A stretch of 64,000 bases of DNA from Neobacillus sp. SuZ13 (GCF_030123365.1 NZ_CP126107.1:4363501-4427500); one strand, 5' to 3'; counted from the first letter of the stretch, positions 50,612-59,930 are shown. Notes: a model not told the origin generated them from the sequence alone. Program-made: numbers and translations.

Positions 50612-51752
50612 CCTTTATCAATTCATATAATTTCTTTCCATTCAGATCGATAATTTTTTCATATCGATTCCCATACAAGAGAGCATCACCAGTTGGTGAA
50701 AGTATCATTGGCTCGTTTTCTAAACCATTCATGATTAGGTTGCTGCGCCCATTCTTAAGATTATAAGTTAGAAGTTGGAAACCCTCTGAATAAGTATCCG
50801 ATTCTCCACCTGATAGAGGCCTTAAGGTAATAAATTGGCTTTTTTCTTCATTATAGTCATAAAAAGGAACTAACCAATCAGTATACTTTGTTAACTGGGG
50901 CATAGAAAAAGTAAATAGTTTACGTAATTTGTTATCAAAAAATGAGTAACTAGACATGGATTGGTTTTGTTCATTTTTGGTGATTGTCATTAGTAAGTCA
51001 GGATAGGCAGAAAAATTTATAACTGATGGAAACAAATTTTTCTCGATCCCAGTTTCTAAATTTCTACCATTAAGCGGTGCTAATAAGGCTGGCTGATCTT
51101 CAATCAAATTAATCCAAGCTATCTGATTAACAGCTACCCACTTCATAAAAGGCTGAGGCACATCAAGTTCAGATGTGGTTGATTGTCCCAAGTCTAGTAA
51201 AAACACTTGAAAACTCCAATCCTCTGCAAATTTAGTTACTAAAATCTGAGATTCATTATATGGGTTCCATTCAAAGGCTAATTCATAGGATGGAAAATCC
51301 TTTTGAAGGATTACGCTCCCTTTTGTATCAATTATTGTAACCTTCCCTTCAGATGCTGATGGCGAAGCATGGATAAGGATGCTTTTTTGGGAAGGACTAA
51401 TTTGTACATTGATGATGGGATATTCACTTTTATAAATTAATTCACTTTTACCTGTAAAGAGATTGTAGCGGTATATACTTGAAGATTGTTCTAGATTCGT
51501 AATATAGAGGACTTGTTTCTCAGAAAGCCAGCCGGCGAGTTTTGAAAATTCACCTTCTGGAATTGAAATCGGTAGTTTCCACTTATCTCCAGAAGTAGTG
51601 GCAACTGGAGACTTAGGCTTTGCATTTTTAACAGGCACTTTTTGTTTTACTTGCTCGTTTTGAGCGCATGCACCTAAGATGAGGATTAATAAAAATAAAT
51701 AGAGGACCAGAAACATGGGATTTATATTACTATTCCTTTTCACATTAATCAA
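50607..51752 (-). CDS. yqgU: lipoprotein YqgU with beta-propeller-like repeats
   Basis: The 381-residue protein has a lipoprotein signal (about residues 15-29, lipobox LGAC) and a long beta-rich extracellular domain with repeated W/SP blocks such as LSEKQVLYITN, SPSQKSILIHA, NESQILVTK and SPTGDALLYG, resembling WD40/TolB-like propeller blades. Homologues in Bacillus are called YqgU; the function is unknown. The start is TTG at 51752 behind AGGAGG. It reads minus strand and stands alone. Confidence 0.85.
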   Translation of the reverse strand: MINVKRNSNINPMFLVLYLFLLILILGACAQNEQVKQKVPVKNAKPKSPVATTSGDKWKLPISIPEGEFSKLAGWLSEKQVLYITNLEQSSSIYRYNLFTGKSELIYKSEYPIINVQISPSQKSILIHASPSASEGKVTIIDTKGSVILQKDFPSYELAFEWNPYNESQILVTKFAEDWSFQVFLLDLGQSTTSELDVPQPFMKWVAVNQIAWINLIEDQPALLAPLNGRNLETGIEKNLFPSVINFSAYPDLLMTITKNEQNQSMSSYSFFDNKLRKLFTFSMPQLTKYTDWLVPFYDYNEEKSQFITLRPLSGGESDTYSEGFQLLTYNLKNGRSNLIMNGLENEPMILSPTGDALLYGNRYEKIIDLNGKKLYELIKE

Positions 51753-51842
51753 TATTTCCTCCTCTCTTATTCTCTCTCATAAAATAGTACGTTTTTTGAA
51801 CTGTAATGTTTCAATATTATAACAAATTTTGCGGAAAGTAAT

Positions 51843-51877
51843 AAAGGAAAAACCGCATCAATGCGGATTTTCCTTTA
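51843..51877 (-). terminator. terminator after glcK
   Basis: On the minus strand AAAGGAAAATCCGCAT pairs with ATGCGGTTTTTCCTTT around TG (one mismatch). The stem is long and T-rich. Confidence 0.75.
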
Positions 51878-51881
51878 TAGA

Positions 51882-52853
51882 CTATTGATTCAATTTATTT
51901 TTAATAAGCCATGCAGCACCAAGGACACCTGCATCATTTCCAAGAGTAGCCAATGCGAGTTCTGTTGAGTCACGGACTGCTGAAAAAGCAAACTTCTCAA
52001 AATTACTAATTACTGGATTTAATAAAATATCGCCTGCTTTAGAAACACCGCCACCTAAAACAATTTTTTCCGGATTTAGTGTATTGGCAATACTAGCTAA
52101 CGCAAAACCTAAGTGAAAGGATACCTCATTCAATACGGTCTGAGCCAAGCGATCATTATTGCGCGCTGCATCAAAGACGTCTTTAGCTGTAATCATATTA
52201 TTCTCAACCATTTTTGAGGTTAATTCACTTTGTATCCCCTTAGCAAGTTCCATTCTGGCTAAGCGTACAATTCCTGTTGCAGAAGCCACTGTTTCAAGAC
52301 AACCTTTTTTCCCACAGTTACATTGTGCTCCATCAAACGGTATAGCAGTAATATGGCCTATTTCACCAGCTGCACCATTTATACCTTGAACAACTTTTCC
52401 GCCAGCAATAACACCTCCACCGACACCTGTTCCAAGTGTAACGCAAACAAGATCCTTCGCTCCATTGCCTGCACCCATCCACATTTCACCCAATGCTGCA
52501 CAGTTGGCGTCATTTTCAATCGCAGCTGGGAGCGAAGTTGCTGTCTCAAGACTATTCTTTAGAGGATAATTATTGGGCCAGCCTAGATTTACAACATTTA
52601 ATAGTATTCCCTTTTCATAGTTAACCGGACCGGGTGCACCCATACCAATTCCTAGTAGATGATCTTTTGTTTGTCCATGTTCCATTAGTTTTTCATCAAT
52701 TGCATTTGCGATATTAGTGGTTATGTTTTTTCCTTCATTCGAATTATCTGTTGGTATTTCCCATTTATGAACGATCTCGCCATCCATTGTTATAAAAGCT
52801 AATTTAGTCGTTGTACCACCAAGGTCAACACCAACAATCCATTGTTTCGACAA
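51882..52853 (-). CDS. glcK: glucokinase (ROK family)
   Basis: GlcK phosphorylates free glucose with ATP, which matters during disaccharide and trehalose use. The 323-residue protein has the ATP motif VGVDLGGTTTK, the sugar-binding ENDANCAALGEMW region and the zinc motif CNCGKKGCLE, and ends in an LGGGVSKAGDIL motif. TTG at 52853 is chosen because AGGTGA lies five bases upstream; an in-frame GTG at 52862 overlaps that site. It follows yqgQ, as in B. subtilis. Confidence 0.93.
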   Translation of the reverse strand: MSKQWIVGVDLGGTTTKLAFITMDGEIVHKWEIPTDNSNEGKNITTNIANAIDEKLMEHGQTKDHLLGIGMGAPGPVNYEKGILLNVVNLGWPNNYPLKNSLETATSLPAAIENDANCAALGEMWMGAGNGAKDLVCVTLGTGVGGGVIAGGKVVQGINGAAGEIGHITAIPFDGAQCNCGKKGCLETVASATGIVRLARMELAKGIQSELTSKMVENNMITAKDVFDAARNNDRLAQTVLNEVSFHLGFALASIANTLNPEKIVLGGGVSKAGDILLNPVISNFEKFAFSAVRDSTELALATLGNDAGVLGAAWLIKNKLNQ

Positions 52854-52867
52854 TAAAATCACCTATC

Positions 52868-53074
52868 TTATTTTTGACTTTTTTCTCTTTGAAATTGAAT
52901 TTCATGCCTCAAAATTAATAAAGCGGTTTGAAATTCTCTTGGTTCTATTAGTTGTGACTGATACAATTCCTTTAATTCCATTTCCATCAATTCAAGGTCG
53001 GCAACTCTATCGCCAATATAAATTAATGTTCCAAATCTCTTTAAAAATTGTTGAATATCATAAATTGTTTTCAT
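52868..53074 (-). CDS. yqgQ: conserved small protein YqgQ
   Basis: The 68-residue protein matches Bacillus YqgQ (DUF910) with MKTIYDIQQFLKRFGTLIYIGDR and REFQTALLILRHEI. It is a small helical protein next to glcK; its role is unknown, though the pairing suggests regulation or chaperoning of GlcK. TAGGAG precedes the ATG. It is followed by the TTG start of glcK after 14 bases. Confidence 0.88.
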   Translation of the reverse strand: MKTIYDIQQFLKRFGTLIYIGDRVADLELMEMELKELYQSQLIEPREFQTALLILRHEIQFQREKSQK

Positions 53075-53187
53075 CCTATATCTCCTATTGATTTAATGGA
53101 GAAAAAATATTATCCAAGAAAAAGTATAACCCAACCCGTCCTCTATCCTCAAGAAAATATAATCTTAGTTTTAGAGAAACTTCAATC

Positions 53188-54801
53188 CTACGGCCCATTA
53201 TTGGAAGATTGGAGTTGGCGATTAATCTCTTGTAGTAAATCAGCATAGTTCTGTTGATTCGGATTGAGCTTTATAGCCTGTTGTATATTTTCTTTAGCTT
53301 CTTCCAATTCTTTTTGTTCGAGGTTAATAAGTGCTAAATTAAAGAACGCCTCATCAAAACTTGGGTCAAGTTTTATTGCCTTTTCTAGATGTGTCTTTGC
53401 TTCAGAGAGCATTTCCTTCTTAATTTCTACAAAGGATAAGAGAAAATAAGTTTTCTCCGATACATTCACTGCATTTTTTTCAGATTCCTTTAAAACGTTA
53501 TATGCCTTATCATAATTGTTTTGCTTTATATATTCCTGAGCCATTAACAAACTGGAGTTTTCATCATGAGATTTTCCAAATGCACTGTAACCGTATGATA
53601 AAGAACCCCACAACAGTGAGGCGGATGCCATTAAAAATAACATTTGCAGCAGTATTTTTTTCTTTTTCGGCAGGTGGACAACACCCGCGGCAAGGAATCC
53701 CCCAACCAATCCGCCTAGATGTCCAGCATTATCTATTCCGGATGCAGAGAACCCAATCATCAAATTTATTCCGAGCACAACAAGTAAATTTACTCCCATT
53801 GTTCGGAAAAATAATCTCGGATAAATAACTCCAAAATATAGTAACGCACCAAAACATCCAAAAATTGCCCCACTGGCCCCCGCTGATAAGTTCGCACTAA
53901 AGATGAAACTGGCAATGAAGCCTGTAACTCCGGCAAATAAGTAAATCACTAAAAATCGAAGACTGCCAAAAATTCTTTCTACTTCGATACCAAGAAAGTA
54001 TAAAGCTAATGTATTCATGGCTAGATGAACAAAACCAATATGAAGAAAAACCGGTGTTATAAATCTCCACCATTCCCCATCCATAATCAATTGATTGACT
54101 TTTGCTCCATATTTTATCAAAGTAGAAGTATTGGTGCTCCCACCATGAACTTGAAGCCAGAAAAAAACAGCTAGCTGTATTGCAATGAATATATAAGTAA
54201 AGAATGGTTTACCACTTAATAGAATCGCTCTTTCCGTCTTTTCTTTTTTTATCGCATAATCCAATGATGCTTTCTTCATTAACTCAACATCTTCTTCTGA
54301 ATAGTCTTCTTTTATAGCAAAAGAAAAATCATGCGAAAGCCTCTCTGATAAACGTCTGAACCCTTCCTCGTATTGCCCCTGTGCAATTAGAATTGAGGTA
54401 ACCATGGTCTTATTTCCATCTGAATGGACAAAAGGCTTCGTGAGACGAAATTCGTACTCATCAACAGGTGGAAATTCACTGACGTAGATGTTAACAACAC
54501 TCAACTCATGACGACCTATTTGTTTTCGGACTCTTTCCCCATTGCCAGCAGTAAACTCAATATCCCGCTGCATGGCACTACTCCAATCCAAATTATGATG
54601 CAGTATGCGAATGATCGGTGCTTTTTTATTTTCAAGCTTTTCGAGCCATAATTCTTTTTGATTTTCAAATAATTGAATAATACGATAACCATGACCAGAT
54701 ATCAATAAATTGGCCAAATTCCAAAAAATGAATCCTTCTCTATTACTCATTTCCCCCCAACTTCCTATGTAAGAATAAGCTTCAGGTAAACCTGCTTTCA
54801 T
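53188..54801 (-). CDS. gluP: rhomboid intramembrane protease with TPR tail
   Basis: The 537-residue protein has an N-terminal cytosolic domain (about 1-190), a rhomboid core of seven helices and two or more TPR-like repeats at the C-terminus (NYDKAYNVLKESEKNAVN, LEKAIKLDPSFDEAFFNLALINLEQ). The catalytic Ser is in SAGASGAIFG and the His in DNAGHLGG. It is the Bacillus YqgP/GluP type, which has been linked to glucose export and MgtE cleavage. The ATG at 54801 has a weak ribosome site. Confidence 0.93.
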   Translation of the reverse strand: MKAGLPEAYSYIGSWGEMSNREGFIFWNLANLLISGHGYRIIQLFENQKELWLEKLENKKAPIIRILHHNLDWSSAMQRDIEFTAGNGERVRKQIGRHELSVVNIYVSEFPPVDEYEFRLTKPFVHSDGNKTMVTSILIAQGQYEEGFRRLSERLSHDFSFAIKEDYSEEDVELMKKASLDYAIKKEKTERAILLSGKPFFTYIFIAIQLAVFFWLQVHGGSTNTSTLIKYGAKVNQLIMDGEWWRFITPVFLHIGFVHLAMNTLALYFLGIEVERIFGSLRFLVIYLFAGVTGFIASFIFSANLSAGASGAIFGCFGALLYFGVIYPRLFFRTMGVNLLVVLGINLMIGFSASGIDNAGHLGGLVGGFLAAGVVHLPKKKKILLQMLFLMASASLLWGSLSYGYSAFGKSHDENSSLLMAQEYIKQNNYDKAYNVLKESEKNAVNVSEKTYFLLSFVEIKKEMLSEAKTHLEKAIKLDPSFDEAFFNLALINLEQKELEEAKENIQQAIKLNPNQQNYADLLQEINRQLQSSNNGP

Positions 54802-54902
54802 TTTATTCGTCTTTTTCGCTTATCTTTCATTATAAACGAAATCTCTCGTTACAATAATTAAACAAGTTGATTATTTTTGCAGCCAACTCTCAAAATCAAA
54901 AT

Positions 54903-54938
54903 AAAAAAACCATCTGTGGTTTTCACCATTCAGATGGT
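54903..54938 (-). terminator. terminator overlapping the end of the YqgO-like gene
   Basis: On the minus strand ACCATCTG pairs with CAGATGGT, followed by TTTTTTT. It overlaps the last codons and the stop of the small gene. Confidence 0.8.
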
Positions 54939-55117
54939 CTTCCAAACATCGTTTGCATCATTTTTTGCTTTACACCTGGAAAACTCATAACTGAGCCTAC
55001 TGCAATTCTGCGCATCCAACTAGACCCGAGCAGGACATTAATAAGTCGGAATTTGTACTTATAAACCAAATACCCTATAGAGCCAATCATTAATATGGAT
55101 GTTAATATGCGAGACAT
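54923..55117 (-). CDS. small membrane protein, possible YqgO
   Basis: The 64-residue protein has one N-terminal membrane helix (SRILTSILMIGSIGYLVYKY) and a basic C-terminus. It sits where B. subtilis has yqgO, but the identity is not certain and no function is known. ATG 55117 follows GGAGG at seven bases; two further ATGs precede it. Confidence 0.6.
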   Translation of the reverse strand: MSRILTSILMIGSIGYLVYKYKFRLINVLLGSSWMRRIAVGSVMSFPGVKQKMMQTMFGRPSEW

Positions 55118-55187
55118 CATCATCCCTCCTCTATCTATTTTGTGAAGATGACGAATAAATTATCCAATAAAAATGATTAAATTCTGA

Positions 55188-56144
55188 TTAATAGTTCTTA
55201 AAGACAGGCTCCATTGTTTTCTTTAATACATTCACGGAATTCTCGAATTTTGCTTGCTCGTCTTGATTTAAATTCAGTTCAACCACTTGTCTAACTCCGT
55301 CACGATTAACTACAGCCGGAACACCAATATAAATATCATTTTGTCCGTATTCTCCATCTAGATAAGTGGAGACAGTGAGTACTGAATTTTCATCACGGAG
55401 AATTGCTTTGGTCAATCTGACAAGGCCCATAGCAATTCCATAATAGGTTGCACCTTTCCGTTCAATGATATGGTAAGCAGCATCCCGAACATTTAGAAAG
55501 ATTTGATCAAGGTCTGTTTGTTTAAAACCAGTTTTGTTTTTTGACCAATCGCTGATGGAAGTTCCAGCAATATCTGCATTACTCCACACTGGTAATTCTG
55601 TATCTCCATGTTCTCCAATTATATAGGCATGCACGTTGCGAGTGTCCACATCAAAATAATCACCCAATAAAAACCGAAATCGTGCTGTATCTAAAATCGT
55701 CCCTGAACCAATTACCCGTTCTTTTGGTAAACCTGAAAATTTCCAAACCGCATATGTTAAAATATCCACTGGATTTGTGGCCACAAGGAAAATACCGTCG
55801 AAACCACTTGCCATAATTTCGTCCACGATTCCTTTAAAAATTCTTGTATTCTTTTCTACCAAGTCTAGCCGCGTCTCCCCTGGCTTTTGGTTTGCACCTG
55901 CTGTGATCACGACAAGATCAGCCTGACCGCAATCCTGATAACTCCCAAACCATATTTTTGTTCGCGATGGAGAGAATGGTAATCCATGATTTAAATCCAT
56001 TGCGTCTCCTTCTGCCTTTTCCTTATTTAAATCAATTAAAACTAGTTCTTCGGTGATCCCCTGATTTAATAGTGCAAAAGCATAGCTTGAGCCAACAAAT
56101 CCAGTTCCAATAAGGGCAACTCTATTTACGCGGCGATTTACCAT
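55188..56144 (-). CDS. ldh: L-lactate dehydrogenase
   Basis: Ldh reduces pyruvate to L-lactate with NADH during fermentation. The 318-residue protein has the nucleotide motif GTGFVGS, the catalytic His in GEHGDTELPVWSNADIAG and GAGANQKPG-like substrate loop TAGANQKPGETRLDL. ATG at 56144 is seven bases from GGGAGG; ATG at 56150 overlaps it. It lies between the DUF92 gene and the small membrane gene, not near lctP as in B. subtilis. No Rex site was found upstream. Confidence 0.95.
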   Translation of the reverse strand: MVNRRVNRVALIGTGFVGSSYAFALLNQGITEELVLIDLNKEKAEGDAMDLNHGLPFSPSRTKIWFGSYQDCGQADLVVITAGANQKPGETRLDLVEKNTRIFKGIVDEIMASGFDGIFLVATNPVDILTYAVWKFSGLPKERVIGSGTILDTARFRFLLGDYFDVDTRNVHAYIIGEHGDTELPVWSNADIAGTSISDWSKNKTGFKQTDLDQIFLNVRDAAYHIIERKGATYYGIAMGLVRLTKAILRDENSVLTVSTYLDGEYGQNDIYIGVPAVVNRDGVRQVVELNLNQDEQAKFENSVNVLKKTMEPVFKNY

Positions 56145-56207
56145 GACCATTCCTCCCTGTAAAAGTATGATAATAATATTATTAAAAGTTCATTTGTGAT
56201 AGGCGAG

Positions 56208-56996
56208 TTATTTATTTAAATACGTGATGACGATTGCAAGCAGCGCAGCAATAAAGCCTGAAATAAAATTCACCATATCATTATCTACAAAGACCATCCC
56301 TTTTATTCTAGTGGTCGGCAACTGACAATGACTTTTCTTCTCCGTTTCAATACCACATTGCCTACATACATATACCTGCTGATAAAAGGCGCCAATCAAC
56401 GTATCAACAACATTCCCGAGATAACCAAATAAAAAGACCAGACAAGTTAAAAATAGACCTAAATCAAAAAGCCAAAATCCAATAATCGAAATGAGTAAAG
56501 AGCCTGCAAGTGAAGCCGCACTTCCTAAAAAACTAATCGCTCCAGATGTCCCCTTTTCGACTCGCTTAAAGGTACGTATGTATAAGGGGTCATTTTTACT
56601 TAAACTGCCAATTTCCGAAGCCCATGTATCAGAATTTGCACTTGCGAGACAGACTAAAAAACCAATTAACCAAATCGTATCATGATTAAAATAATGAATG
56701 ATACTGAAAAGCCCCGCAGCACCTCCATTCGCAGCAACTTGACGCCAGTCTCTTGTAGCTCCTTTAGCCAACTTTTCTTCTATTATGTACTTTGAACTAC
56801 TCTTATATTTTGACCAAAAAGTTGATGAGGCAAAAAAAGCACCAAGCAGGTAAAGACCATTTATACCGAATCCTAAATAAACGGCTAGTCCACAAATACT
56901 TGCTGCCAAGGCACCCGAGCGGGTCAAGGATTTAGAGCGATAACCTGAAGCAGCTCCTAACAGGATAAAAATGAAGATAATAATGGTTTCAATCAT
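56208..56996 (-). CDS. DUF92 (TMEM19-family) membrane protein
   Basis: The 262-residue protein has about six membrane helices and matches DUF92: MIETIIIFIFILLGAASGYRSKSLTRSGALAA, NSDTWASEIGSLSKNDPL, and a GN-VDTLIGAFYQ loop. A zinc-like CRQCGIETE occurs near the C-terminal part. In plants the family includes a phytyl-phosphate kinase; the bacterial role is unknown. Its start overlaps the 5-FCL stop by four bases. Confidence 0.85.
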   Translation of the reverse strand: MIETIIIFIFILLGAASGYRSKSLTRSGALAASICGLAVYLGFGINGLYLLGAFFASSTFWSKYKSSSKYIIEEKLAKGATRDWRQVAANGGAAGLFSIIHYFNHDTIWLIGFLVCLASANSDTWASEIGSLSKNDPLYIRTFKRVEKGTSGAISFLGSAASLAGSLLISIIGFWLFDLGLFLTCLVFLFGYLGNVVDTLIGAFYQQVYVCRQCGIETEKKSHCQLPTTRIKGMVFVDNDMVNFISGFIAALLAIVITYLNK

Positions 56997-57559
56997 CTTA
57001 TCTTGATTACCTCATCGTTTGTAATAATTTTCGAAACAGGAATATCATGGTCCTCCACATGAAGCTGTGGGACCAGCTGCTGGGCAAAGGCAAGTGAAAG
57101 GGTTTTACCACTATAATTTTGTAAATAACGATCATAATAACCCCCTCCAAAACCCAAACGGTAGCCTTCTCGTGTATAGGCCAAACCTGGAACAATGATT
57201 AAGTCAATCCTATCAGCGCTCATTTGATTAGTTAATGCTTCAATTGGCTCGAGTAGACCATAATATACTGTTTCCAGTTGTGAAAAATCAGTAATTCTTC
57301 TAAAAGTCATTCTCTTTTCCTTGGGGTCACATTTTGGAACAACCACTTGTTTCCCTAATTCCCATGCTCTCTCAATAATTTGATAGGTATCAACTTCTGG
57401 CGATTTCGATATCGTTATTCCAATCACTTGTGCTTGCTTCCAATCTGAATCCTCATAAAGTCTGCACGCAATTTTATTTGAATAATCTTCATATAAAGGT
57501 TTTGTAAGCCTGGAAAGTTGCTCTTTCATATCTTTACGAATAGACACTTTATTATTCAT
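56993..57559 (-). CDS. yqgN: 5-formyltetrahydrofolate cyclo-ligase
   Basis: The enzyme converts 5-formyl-THF to 5,10-methenyl-THF with ATP, salvaging folate. The 188-residue protein has a N-terminal KVSIRKDMKEQLSRL, an ATP-binding part PKCDPKEKRMTFRRI and the conserved GLAYTREGYRLGFGGGYYDRYL. ATG at 57559 follows GAGG. It precedes the DUF92 gene with a four-base overlap. Its role ties in with FolD and the Gcv system in this window. Confidence 0.92.
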   Translation of the reverse strand: MNNKVSIRKDMKEQLSRLTKPLYEDYSNKIACRLYEDSDWKQAQVIGITISKSPEVDTYQIIERAWELGKQVVVPKCDPKEKRMTFRRITDFSQLETVYYGLLEPIEALTNQMSADRIDLIIVPGLAYTREGYRLGFGGGYYDRYLQNYSGKTLSLAFAQQLVPQLHVEDHDIPVSKIITNDEVIKIR

Positions 57560-57592
57560 CACAGCTAACCTCACCAATTATTTTTAAACAAC

Positions 57593-57620
57593 AAAAAAAG
57601 CAGCAGGAAGCCCTACTGCT
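57593..57620 (-). terminator. terminator after rpmG
   Basis: On the minus strand AAGCAGTAGG pairs with CCTGCTGCTT around GCTT, followed by TTTTTTTG. Confidence 0.8.
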
Positions 57621-57769
57621 TATTTTGTTTCACGATGTGCTGTTGTACGTTTTTCTCTTGGGCAATATTTCTTAAGCTCAAGACGATCTGGATTATTACG
57701 TTTATTTTTTGTTGAAATATAGTTACGATCTCCACACTCAGTGCAAGCCAATGTAATATTCACGCGCAT
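57620..57769 (-). CDS. rpmG: 50S ribosomal protein L33
   Basis: L33 is a small protein of the large ribosomal subunit near the E site. The 49-residue chain MRVNITLACTECGDRNYISTKNKRNNPDRLELKKYCP carries CTEC and one more Cys in KKYCPRE, so it has three cysteines, an intermediate between full zinc-ribbon (C+) and zinc-free (C-) forms. GGAGGG precedes the ATG at 57769. A terminator overlaps its stop. Confidence 0.93.
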   Translation of the reverse strand: MRVNITLACTECGDRNYISTKNKRNNPDRLELKKYCPREKRTTAHRETK

Positions 57770-57873
57770 GTTTATTTCCCTCCAAACAATTAAGCATTTC
57801 ATTCATACGACTTTTCCATAATATCATTTTTTAAAAGGAAATGCTAGTATGTTTTTTTGGATAATTATTGGAT

Positions 57874-58485
57874 TCAATCTGTTTGCTTTATAAGGGCTTG
57901 CTCCATTGAGAGTAATTCATTTTTATTGGAACCTGTAATCGTCCAAGTATTCATTTTTCCAATCTCATGCGGACCTAACGACATTTTGATTGAAAAAATA
58001 CTAGAAGCAGGCGTTTTAGCCATTGGCAGGTAATTTAGGCTCCCTTTTTGAAGAGAACTCCATATTTGGTCGGTAAAAACCTTCCATTGCTGCATGGCCG
58101 TGTATTCCTTCATTCCAACTCCATTATGTTCTCCATTAACCAAGTAAATATTATTATTTGCATGATGAAAGATTCTTTTATCTGTCGGTGATACAAAGAC
58201 AAGATTATCTTGAATAACCAATGGATAGTAATGCATGGCCAAAAGCTTAATTTCTTTCTTTTCCTTGCTGTGATTACTAATAAAGACACTTGAATACCGT
58301 ATTTTGGAGTGGGGTTGCTCTTGTTTCACTTTGATAATTATTTCTTCGTTATGTAAAACCTTTTCCTTACAATCTTGAAGCCAAAAGTATTTTCCGTTAA
58401 CCCATAAACCGGGAATAAACTGAAGTGTTTCCTGTGGAAGTTGGAGACTAGGTTTCTTTTGTTGTAGCTGCTCAATTATATTCAT
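57874..58485 (-). CDS. unrecognised conserved-looking protein
   Basis: I do not recognise this 203-residue protein. It has no signal peptide or membrane helix and is moderately basic, with several aromatic and Lys/Gln-rich patches (PGLWVNGKYFWLQDC, KIRYSSVFISNHSKE) and a C-terminal TWTITGSNKNELLSM. AAGGTG precedes its ATG. It is 14 bases downstream of the DUF4912 gene, so the two form a unit. A beta-rich fold is likely; function unknown. Confidence 0.65.
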   Translation of the reverse strand: MNIIEQLQQKKPSLQLPQETLQFIPGLWVNGKYFWLQDCKEKVLHNEEIIIKVKQEQPHSKIRYSSVFISNHSKEKKEIKLLAMHYYPLVIQDNLVFVSPTDKRIFHHANNNIYLVNGEHNGVGMKEYTAMQQWKVFTDQIWSSLQKGSLNYLPMAKTPASSIFSIKMSLGPHEIGKMNTWTITGSNKNELLSMEQALIKQTD

Positions 58486-58499
58486 CGAATTACACCTTT

Positions 58500-59063
58500 T
58501 TATTCATTATTTAGTGTTTCATTTGCTATATTAGAACATACACTTTTGTTTAAATGATACATACTACTATGATCCATCCATTTTGGAAGATGCTCTTCAT
58601 ATTGCTTCAGTTGAATTAGATCATAATTGATATCAGCTCGATTCGGTATTTCCATCATTGGAGTGTGAATGATATTGGAGCGAAACAGTGGCAAAAAATC
58701 CTTATCCGGAATATTAATCCCTAAATCTGCTACGTAGTTACGATTTGCGACTAACCCTTTAATGAACCAATGTCCATTTTGATACGGCACCTTGATTTCA
58801 AAAAAATAGTGAGCGTTTTTACCGGTAAAATCCAAATCTGTCACATCATAAATTCGAACAACTGGGTTCAGTCGATCAAAACTTAGATGAAAATAGCGTT
58901 CCATAATTGTTTGGGGGATGTTAGATACTTCCCAGAAGAGAAGCATTTTACGGGGAGTAACTAGCTTAGCAATCATTTTACTCTTAAGCGGAAGATAGTC
59001 TGTAGATGGATGGTTTGTTATATTTCTGCCATCTCCTTTTAACTTAGTAGTTTCATAAACCAT
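58500..59063 (-). CDS. DUF4912-domain protein
   Basis: The 187-residue protein resembles DUF4912: TPRKMLLFWEVSN, RIYDVTDLDFTGKNAHYFFEIKVPYQNGHWFIKGL and YVADLGIN fit that beta-rich carbohydrate-like fold. Its function is unknown. ATG 59063 follows GGAGGACAAA. An earlier ATG (59075) lacks a ribosome site. It precedes the unrecognised gene and follows the phoU terminator region. Confidence 0.7.
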   Translation of the reverse strand: MVYETTKLKGDGRNITNHPSTDYLPLKSKMIAKLVTPRKMLLFWEVSNIPQTIMERYFHLSFDRLNPVVRIYDVTDLDFTGKNAHYFFEIKVPYQNGHWFIKGLVANRNYVADLGINIPDKDFLPLFRSNIIHTPMMEIPNRADINYDLIQLKQYEEHLPKWMDHSSMYHLNKSVCSNIANETLNNE

Positions 59064-59220
59064 TTTGTCCTCCATTTCTGCAACTGATTAATTTATGCGC
59101 AAATTTTCAAATTATTCTCAATAGATGATAATTTAATCGTACCACCAGTTGCGAACGCGCACAATAAACGCAAATTGTCGTTTTTTGGAAACTTTGAGAC
59201 CTATAACTTCCCGTATAACT

Positions 59221-59254
59221 AAAAAAAGATAAGGCAGAAAACTCCTTATCTTTT
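59221..59254 (-). terminator. terminator after phoU
   Basis: On the minus strand AAAAGATAAGG pairs with CCTTATCTTTT, followed by T. Confidence 0.85.
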
Positions 59255-59270
59255 ACAAATCTATTGTCCT

Positions 59271-59930
59271 TTAGGCATTTAAATTAACTCGGTTTCCTGT
59301 CACGAGGTAAATAACATGTTCTGCAATATTCGTTGAATGGTCTGCGATTCTTTCGATATATCTGCAAACAAATGCCAATTGAATAATTTGGTTGGTCGCA
59401 TGTGGATTTTGTGGAATATGGCCTAACAATTCTTGTATTAAAATTCCAAACATTTTATCCACTTCATCATCTTTTTCTGCACAGTTTTTTGCAACCTTAA
59501 TATCCTCTGAATAAAAGGCCTTTATGGAATCAGAAACCATCTCCAAGGCCATTTCCATCATTTTTGGGATATCAATTATTTCTTTAAAATGCTTTTCATT
59601 ACCTATATGCAATGTTGATTTAGCAATATTTACTGCAATATCTGCTAATCGCTCAACCTCAGAAGATACTTTTAAAGCTACATTTATTTTCCTTAGATCA
59701 GTCGCAACTGGTGATTGTCTTGCAATTAATAATAATGCCTTATCATTTATTTCGTATTCTAAATCATCGATTTCATTATCACCATCGATAACTTGCTTAG
59801 CCTTTTCCATATCCTGATTAATAAGAGCAATCATCGCTTCCTTGATTGCATGCTCCGATTTTTCAGCCATTGTTAAAAGCAAATCTTTCAACTCTTTTAA
59901 ATTATTATCAAAAATTGCTCTTGTACTCAT
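59271..59930 (-). CDS. phoU: phosphate signalling protein PhoU
   Basis: PhoU is a negative regulator of the phosphate uptake system and the PhoR-PhoP signal. The 219-residue all-helical protein has the two symmetric repeats typical of PhoU, with E/DxxxD metal-binding motifs (DDLEYEINDKAL, SEVERLADIAVN, RYIERIADHSTNIAEHV). ATG at 59930 follows GAGGTG; a GTG at 59939 overlaps it. It is last in the pst operon. Confidence 0.95.
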   Translation of the reverse strand: MSTRAIFDNNLKELKDLLLTMAEKSEHAIKEAMIALINQDMEKAKQVIDGDNEIDDLEYEINDKALLLIARQSPVATDLRKINVALKVSSEVERLADIAVNIAKSTLHIGNEKHFKEIIDIPKMMEMALEMVSDSIKAFYSEDIKVAKNCAEKDDEVDKMFGILIQELLGHIPQNPHATNQIIQLAFVCRYIERIADHSTNIAEHVIYLVTGNRVNLNA

